Notes under the pieces: model-generated
What the model was told of the DNA's origin: nothing
The model's database searches: none
What the model saw: only the letters and a program-made list of their open reading frames with translations
Part shown: positions 52,390-64,000 of the stretch, in pieces
Numbering within the stretch: position 1 is the stretch's first letter
How the letters are laid out: each line of letters begins with the position of its first letter
Assembly (NCBI GenBank): GCA_949318235.1
Contig: OX439127.1
Coordinates: 21,962,674-22,026,673, forward strand
Source of the DNA: Ecdyonurus torrentis
Lineage: Eukaryota; Arthropoda; Insecta; Ephemeroptera; Heptageniidae
Direction of reading: 5' to 3'
Length of the DNA: 64,000 bases
Made by a program: the position numbers and the translations under genes

Positions 52390-52620
52390 CACGAGCTTTG
52401 CAAATTCATGGTCTGAGGTAGTGCTCCTAGTTGTGCGGGTTGCAGAGCTAGGCGGAGCGGGAGTCCGGGCGTGGTTTCGTATTGATTTTGTCCCGCCTGC
52501 ACCCTCGCACATACCGCACCTCGGCCTCCAAGTTTGAGCTGAGTGTATGTGTAATATGCCTTATGCAAGAGAACCATCGGGGGCGTGGTCCCTTTAACTA
52601 TTGCGACCCGTGTAAGAAAG
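52390..52620. promoter_or_regulatory. G+C-rich island with Sp/KLF-type sites
   Basis: GGGCGTGG at 52467-52474 and GGGGGCGTGG at 52579-52588, with GGCGGAGCGGG at about 52451. These are the GT/GC boxes bound by Sp and KLF fingers. The minus-strand frame at 52353-52577 is not recognisable. Candidate promoter or enhancer. Confidence 0.4.
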
Positions 52621-52709
52621 ATGGCAGCGACTTTTGGTAAAGCAGGGAGACGATGACTTTATAGAGATTTTGACTTGGAGTGCTTCGTTATGGTGAGTGT
52701 GAGAGGGAG

Positions 52710-52715
<6 letters not shown>

Positions 52716-52795
<80 letters not shown>

Positions 52796-52818
52796 GAGAG
52801 AGAGGGAGAGAGAGAGAC
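52716..52818. repeat. (GA)n array with a degenerate right end
   Basis: About 38 perfect GA units, then GTAGAGAGAGAGGGAGAG-like variants. Confidence 0.95.
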
Positions 52819-52881
52819 TGCAATGATACAGAGAGTATCGTGCAACAAATATAAAAACATTACATTTGAAATGGATTCATC

Positions 52882-52886
<5 letters not shown>

Positions 52887-52915
<29 letters not shown>
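52887..52915. repeat. (TA)n microsatellite
   Basis: About 14 TA units. Confidence 0.9.
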
Positions 52916-52917
<2 letters not shown>

Positions 52918-54213
52918 TGTTAGTGTATATGAGCTCGTTTTCCTCGAGTTTGCTGAGACAGCTTTTATAAAGATCTCTAAAATGTATACGCAGCGCTTGC
53001 GCGAAACTAAAAAATACTATGGATGAGTAAAATAAAATGTCCATTGTCATACAGCAAACCAAATTGCTTTGGTGACATCACTGAAATGTAAATTTTTAAA
53101 ACTTTGTATAAAGAATCAATCTGTTTTCTTTGTAACATTCAATGACATGCATATATTTCCTCCCGATCATTGAACAGGATTTATGATAGCCTAGTGTCCA
53201 TGGATGCATTTACGAAAAGTCAATTTTGTGTATTCATTAAATATGTTATGATATCAAGGAATTTAAGGGCAAGAAAATAATAATATCATTACTTAAGCTG
53301 CGCGAGAAAGAAAAAAAAATTATTCAAAAAGGTATAAAAAGTCTCTCTCATAATTCTCTTATCTTCACTTTACCTTGCAGAAGAAGAAAAAAAAAGTTTC
53401 CTGGAAGATAGGCAACCGTTTGGACACACTTGAGATTCATTCGCTTTAAACATTATTGTGAATTCATACAACGGAGATTTTAACGTTCAAAATTTCATAT
53501 AATTTTTTTATTTTTTTACTTCCACGTGCCAAAAAATACGGAATAGAATAAAAAAAGATGTGACATGTGACTCCTAATTACTATTTTATAATAATATATT
53601 ATATAATAAGATTTCATGTTAAATAAGTCAGATTGCTGATAGAATCACTTAATGTTGTCAAAGTTTATTATTGTTTCATAATATATCCCGTAACAGAAAT
53701 ACTGTATAATATGCGTACATAAACAAAAACTTAGTTCTTTGTGATTGTATACATCGACATTCTCTTGGGAAATTTCTGACACTCGCAAAGCTACTACATT
53801 TTAAATGTTATCTTTTATTTTTTTTTTTATTATTATTATTTTGTTTTTTGCAAGGTGGTATTAAATGAAATAATATACAGTAAGAAGCCATTGTCCAAAG
53901 TTTTTTTGTGAATGTTTTTCAAGTTTTGATTTTTTTTTTCATGCAATGCATATAATATATTTTTTTAATAAGCTATTTTATAGTTCGGACGTTCGGACAA
54001 TTGTGGATGGTTTAACTTTCTTGCCATTGCGATTCATTTTATGTGCGCTTTTAAGTCTTTTTTTTTTAACAGAGTTAAGTCTTAAAGTTTAATATCTTAA
54101 ACATTTTTCAAGAATGTCATTTGAGCTTAAAAAAATTTGTCAAAAGAATAATTTTCTTTGTCTTCTACGACAAGATTTTATTTTACAACCAGTGAGTTTT
54201 CGGGTCTTTATAG
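52916..54213. other. A+T-rich non-coding sequence
   Basis: One CACGTG at 53523-53528; otherwise poly(A), poly(T) and short frames without recognisable product. Confidence 0.55.
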
Positions 54214-54229
54214 ATCTCTCTCTCTCTCT

Positions 54230-54320
<91 letters not shown>
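54214..54320. repeat. (CT)n array with two single-base breaks
   Basis: About 52 CT units interrupted by ATC near 54230 and an extra C near 54265. Confidence 0.95.
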
Positions 54321-54323
<3 letters not shown>

Positions 54324-54640
54324 TTTCCATATAATTTAAAGTGGAGAACGATCTTTCGCCTCAGGCTTTATATTATAGTTGCAACCACGTTGTTCCCCTG
54401 ATCGTTCCCAAGATCTATTTTCCCATCAAGCAGTATGAGATGGAGAAGGGTGCTGTAGCTTTGGTTGCTTTTTTACTGCTTGCTTGCTTCCAGTAAAAGC
54501 GTACTTTTCTCTGCTCCCTTCTAGTCTATATCCACCCACACAACTGCTTTAAGCTGGCGTATTCTGCACTATACCACCGCCAGCATTTCTTTTCCAGATC
54601 ATTTAACCAACGACACAGATTTTTACGTGTCATCATCCCT
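54321..54640. other. G+C-higher block with pyrimidine-AG motifs
   Basis: Contains three sequences that look like plus-strand 3' splice sites (TTGCTTGCTTCCAG, TCCCTTCTAG, TTTCTTTTCCAG), but no coding frame follows any of them that I can recognise. Possibly part of a non-coding transcript, or chance. Confidence 0.25.
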
Positions 54641-55027
54641 CAATCAGAGTTTTATAACTTTGCTGACTTGTCTTCAAATTTAAAACATTCCAGATATAAA
54701 AAAAAGCAGATTCAGACTTTTATCTATAACACAATTCAGGCTAATATTGGTGGGTATTATGATTATTACAAAATTCAAGCTTTTTTTTTATTATTTTTTT
54801 TTTAACTTTTCTGTTATATAATCAAAATAAATACTGTCATTGTTCATAGATGTCATTTTTTTTTTTTTTTTTTTTTACTAATAATGAATTCTCAAATAAT
54901 TAAAAAAAAAAAATAATAATAATAATTATATCGTATTCTGCAGATATTTTTACTTTCTATAGGCATATTTTGCAGTCGTTGAATGGTATATTGACATATT
55001 TACAGTTTGCAGAAAAAATGAAATTAG

Positions 55028-55031
<4 letters not shown>
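54641..55031. other. A+T-rich non-coding sequence
   Basis: Poly(T) at 54860-54877 and (AAT)n. Nothing else recognised. Confidence 0.55.

Positions 55032-55097
<66 letters not shown>
55032..55097. repeat. Compound (CT)n(CA)n microsatellite
   Basis: About 15 CT units then about 17 CA units. Confidence 0.95.
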
Positions 55098-55099
<2 letters not shown>

Positions 55100-55139
55100 C
55101 ATTTTTTATTTTTTCCGCGAGTATGTATGTGTGAATGAG

Positions 55140-55300
55140 TAAGTGATATATATATAGCATAAAGCATCATAAGACACATTTGAGTCCATGCGGTTGGAGT
55201 CATGAGCACGTGCCATTGCGTGTAATGTCGCCATGGTAGACATATACAAACATGCAGTCTGCCCCGCCTCGTACGTCCCCCAAAAACTCAAACCCTATAC
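55140..55300. other. G+C-higher patch with an E-box
   Basis: CACGTG at 55207-55212 and CCCCGCCTCG at about 55262. The minus-strand 61-codon frame is not recognisable. Confidence 0.3.
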
Positions 55301-55386
55301 ATTGGCAAAGCATTAAAAAAAAAAAAAAAAAAAAAAAAAATGACAGCAGGTGTTGAATTTCATGCAGTATTTTTCATCCTTCCCTA

Positions 55387-55423
<37 letters not shown>

Positions 55424-56090
55424 AACCAAAAGCGGCTTTGATAATTAACCGCAATTAACGCAAGGGCCAAATGCTGTGAACCATGAAACTTATGTACGAA
55501 CATTATAATATTATTATTATATAATAGTTAATTTAAAAATATATTATACAAATATATATTTTATACCTCTATTGTACTTTGTGGCTTTTTTTGTTATATA
55601 AAATGTGATAATTATTAGATTACACAAGAAAATAGGATTCAAATACACACACATACATAAAACTCATAGAAGCAAGTCATGGTATGCAATTATGTGGTTA
55701 GACAGAAAACGACATATTGTTTGCAGGAGTATAACGAAAAGTTTCAGTGACAAGTGAATTGCAAGTTAATTTGTACTCACTTCGGAAAGAATAAAAGTAA
55801 TTTCAAAAACTAAAATATAATAAGAGTTATTTTCTTCTTTTAATTTTCCCACTGTCATTGATAAAAGAATAATATCAAAATAGTACATTATTATACAATA
55901 TTTTGTTTCTTTATATGATGATCACTTTACAAAAGAATTATAAAAAGTAAATTCTTAACGAATAAACATATATATACGAAAAAAAAAAACTTTTAATATA
56001 TACACTTTTGTTTCATCAGAATGATTAAATAATAATTGTTGGAGTCTAGTTGTCTGACTTTATAATATTATACTTGACTAAGAAGCACTT

Positions 56091-56125
<35 letters not shown>

Positions 56126-56354
56126 CTTAAATAATATTATAGCATAGTCATTCACCATTACACCCACCCCACCCGCACCTACCAGAGATTGTTTCCTTTG
56201 ACAACGAGGCTGATAATTAATTCACCTCTAAGTCATTTGTGGAAGTCTTTTTGTTTAAATTCATGCACAACTTTATTTTAAAAACCATAGAAAGCTTTTA
56301 TGTCTTTATGCTTTTAAGAACTAATAATGATTCTCTAGATGCAAATATTCTCTA

Positions 56355-56359
<5 letters not shown>
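55301..56359. other. A+T-rich non-coding sequence
   Basis: Poly(A) at 55315-55340, (CT)n at 55387-55424, (TA)n at 56096-56122. A C-rich patch is at 56160-56185. No gene is recognised. Confidence 0.55.

Positions 56360-56417
<58 letters not shown>
56360..56417. repeat. (CT)n microsatellite
   Basis: About 29 CT units. Confidence 0.95.
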
Positions 56418-56421
<4 letters not shown>

Positions 56422-56756
56422 GTATTATATATTATACATCTTTCTCCATCTCTCTGCTTTTTAAATGTACTTTGAAACTTAAAAATTTAGCATTATAAAA
56501 AAAATATATCACAAAAAGTATACTATAATGTATTACAAAAATTGAAGCAAAATTAAAATTAAAAAACTTAAGTTACAAAGGCATTTGTGTCTGAATATTC
56601 CAAAACAACAATTAAGATTTTATGTTTATCAAATTAAACACATTTTGTTTTCCTTGTTCAGTTTAGATTTGTATTATTATTGGCTTGAGGCAATTTCAAG
56701 TTGACTTATACAACATCAGACCCCCCTGGTCCGAGTATATATGTTTATATATATAC

Positions 56757-61269
<4,513 letters not shown>

Positions 61270-61356
<87 letters not shown>
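61270..61356. repeat. (TA)n microsatellite
   Basis: About 43 TA units. Confidence 0.97.
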
Positions 61357-61359
<3 letters not shown>

Positions 61360-61404
61360 AATTTTCTACTATAGTTTACTATAAAGTCTTTTGTTATACA
61401 AAAT

Positions 61405-61545
61405 AATACGGAGGGTTATAGGGACCGCCTACTGGGAAAGTGAGCCATCGTTTGCCGACAAAAGGCCGCCGAGGCACTCGTTCCCCACGCATTTGGGTAT
61501 GGTGAGTGTTGACGTGGCTTTAATATTATCACACTCAAGTGCAAT
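61405..61545 (+). other. G+C-rich patch with a possible 5' splice donor
   Basis: About 140 bases of balanced composition with GGCCGCCGAGGC, ending TATG then GTGAGTG at about 61503, a good donor match on the plus strand. The frames leading into the donor are at most about 25 codons and resemble nothing known. Could be a small or untranslated exon of another transcript, or a conserved element. Confidence 0.25.
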
Positions 61546-62045
61546 ATTATGAAATGCAGTGTTAATAATAGCATACCGGTACAGTTAAAGTCATATAACT
61601 AAATTATAGGTGACATAAAAAAAAATCAACTTTGAAACGACATCTATAATCAAAACTTATTTTAGTTTACACGTTTTTTTTTTCTTTGCATCATATTTCT
61701 TAGATGATCAAAAAAAAAAAAAAGCTAATCATATTGATTTAATAATACAGATTAAAATTTTACTGATTGACAGCTTCAATTACTCTTATCTGTCTGCTTG
61801 TCAGTTAATGTAAACTTCCTTAACTCCTAAATGTATGCAACATGTAGAACAAAAATGTTATTTTTATTGTATAATACAAATAATAATAATACTATTATAA
61901 ATACTGATACATTTTTTGTGTGTGTGTGTTTCATGACCACTTTTGCGTGTAATAAAAGGTTGGCAACAATATTATCATTAATTTTATAGGTGATACGAGT
62001 TTTATATATTATATTATAGCTCTTATGTAGAAAACAAACAAACAA

Positions 62046-62153
<108 letters not shown>

Positions 62154-62400
62154 TATCTTTCTAAACATTGAATTTCTTGATTTTTATATAAAGTTGAGTG
62201 ACAACATTATTTTTGTGTATATACGTTTCTTTAAAAGACTAGTAAAAAAATAGTCAAGTGGTCACATATAATTTATAATAAAAATATATTAAAACACAAT
62301 ATACAAAATAACATTGAAAAAAAGTATTATTGTTAACTCTTTACATAATATATACATGTACAACAATGAATTTTATTACTTGTTTGCATTATATTTTATG

Positions 62401-62404
<4 letters not shown>

Positions 62405-62493
<89 letters not shown>
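62405..62493. repeat. (GA)n microsatellite
   Basis: About 44 GA units. Confidence 0.97.
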
Positions 62494-62497
<4 letters not shown>

Positions 62498-64000
62498 AGT
62501 TATATCCGAAATGCTGACTCATTTAATTATGATACTTTACGTAACAATAGATTAACTTGTTTGAGACTAATAATTGTATAATTAAATTACGAACTATTAT
62601 GTATTTTTTTATTGAAATCTTATGAATTGTACCCTCTTGATCTGTGATGAAAAGGAAGTATTATTTCTGCACTGTAAGCAAGATAAATTTTGATCTCTCT
62701 CTCTCTCTCTCCTCTATATTCTCTCTCATCTTTCATCAATCGATATTGTCGTTATTTAAGCCTCATTTACTCTGATACAGGCTGTACCCATGCTGATGGA
62801 GCAATCGTATGGAAAACTATCAAACGAGAAATTTATTCAAATACGTATACAGTACATCCCCATAAAGCACAAGTCATCGCACCACGACTGATGTCTCTGC
62901 TTAATTGACTGTTATATCAAAAGCAAAGCTAGACAATTTATGGTTTTGAATGTACTCTAAATGTTTTATATGATGAACTTCAAACGGTGTAAATCAAATA
63001 AGTATTAACACTATATGGAATAAATTTACATTTTATGTGTAAATAAATAAATATAAATAAATGAAAAAATAAATAAATAAACTTGCTGTAGCATATTTTA
63101 ATTGCAATGTTAAAATACGATAAATATTAATCTTTCATATTTGAAAAATATTTAATTTAGAAAATGTAAATTTATTACTGAAAGACCATAAAGATTATTT
63201 TTTATCGTAGTTTGATAATGTTAATGAACTAAGTTATGAAGTAGAGAGTAATAAAAAATAGTTCATAAATCTGAGAAAATTATAAATTTTCAAAACATGG
63301 AAATTTCATGTTTTAATTAAATCATAAGTTTGCGATCAGTGCATGTAAAAAAACTGAATTGATATACAAATTTTAATAGCAAAAAAAAAAAAAATTTAAT
63401 AATAAATAAAAAAAAACAAAAAAAAAAACTAAAACTAAATTTCTTTACCTTTCTTGACCTCTGTTAACTTTGTGAATGCTTGACTTACTCCACATTTTTA
63501 AATTGAGAGTTTTGCTTTTGCACTCTTTTCTTGTATTTTATTTTCATGCATAAGAGTTAAAAATGAAAGAGCCCATTACTTAGAGGAACGAGAGCGAAAG
63601 CGAGTGAGAGAGATAGAGAGTTATGTTACAGCATTATTATTGTTATTACCAAGATTGTTAAGAAAATAGTTTACATAAAAACAATTACTAAATTATCCTC
63701 TCTTTCATTCAGAAAAGAAAGATGAATGATTTCCCTTGTTCATCTTAAAGAAGAAACAAAAAAGTAAGATTTTTACTGAAGAAAATGAAAAATCGATGAA
63801 GTTGCAAATTGTTCCAATGACTTTAGCACTCACTATGCATATTATTATTATTATTATATTATGCACCATATATTTCCTTTTTACTTTGTCAGCTTTTAAT
63901 GGAAGTTTCAATAAAATTAATCAATGAATATTTTGTTTATATATACAGAGTGAGAATAATTGAAACATTTTTTTTTCCTTAAATGAATAAAATTGAAGGA
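62494..64000. other. A+T-rich non-coding sequence to the window end
   Basis: Short (CT)n at 62694-62711, (AAAT)n at about 63040-63085, poly(A) runs near 63380-63430. Small frames at 62690-62908 and 63705-63927 have no recognisable product. Confidence 0.55.

Noticed and set aside
52417..52450. TGAGGTAGT as a let-7 microRNA seed
   Set aside because: Only the first nine bases match; the rest of the mature sequence and the hairpin are absent.
52441..52620. GC-box island as the Sp8/9 promoter
   Set aside because: It is 22 kb upstream of the first coding exon, while a closer GC-box/CCAAT cluster exists at 30950-30995.
54450..54600. Three pyrimidine-rich AG motifs as real 3' splice sites
   Set aside because: No recognisable exon follows any of them; such motifs are common next to CT-rich sequence.

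Overview
This is a eukaryotic, almost certainly insect, genomic window. It is very A+T-rich (roughly three quarters by eye) and crowded with long dinucleotide microsatellites, and one recognisable protein-coding gene lies across its left half. The gene encodes an Sp-family zinc-finger transcription factor of the Sp8/Sp9 type (called Sp1 in Drosophila). The base composition, the TATAATATTATA-like intergenic sequence and the form of the Sp8/9 protein suggest a hemipteran such as an aphid; that taxonomic guess is inference only.

The Sp8/9 gene is on the minus strand. A candidate promoter with two GC boxes, a related GGCGG and a CCAAT box is at about 30950-30995. A 63-base first coding exon (30440-30502; 21 codons beginning MLSDVATASL) ends at a consensus GTAAGT donor. 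It is joined in phase across a 14,575-base intron to a large terminal coding exon (14623-15864), which begins right after a branch-point/polypyrimidine/AG acceptor. The predicted protein is 434 residues and carries the SP motif, FHPWKK, WWDVH, the Btd box and three C2H2 fingers. A 10-bp-stem hairpin lies about 240 bases past the stop codon, in the probable 3' UTR.

Region by region: 1-14340 is A+T-rich sequence downstream of the gene, with microsatellites that include a 76-copy TTAC array. 14340-31010 is the gene; its intron holds several islands of higher G+C that are candidate enhancers. 31010-64000 is upstream/intergenic sequence with no further gene recognised. It contains a short cluster of palindromes at 40.97-41.04 kb, a CpG-rich island at 42.78-43.11 kb, an island with Sp/KLF-type sites at 52.4-52.6 kb, and fragments that look like 3' ends of non-LTR retrotransposons. 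Five perfect TGACGTCA (CRE) sites and eleven non-coding CACGTG boxes are scattered through the window, many of them in or beside the islands.

Most long open frames here are translations of simple repeats. No tRNA, rRNA, CRISPR array, operon or complete mobile element was found, and no undescribed multi-gene system can be supported. The most useful results are the reconstructed two-exon Sp8/9 gene model and the list of candidate regulatory islands around it.
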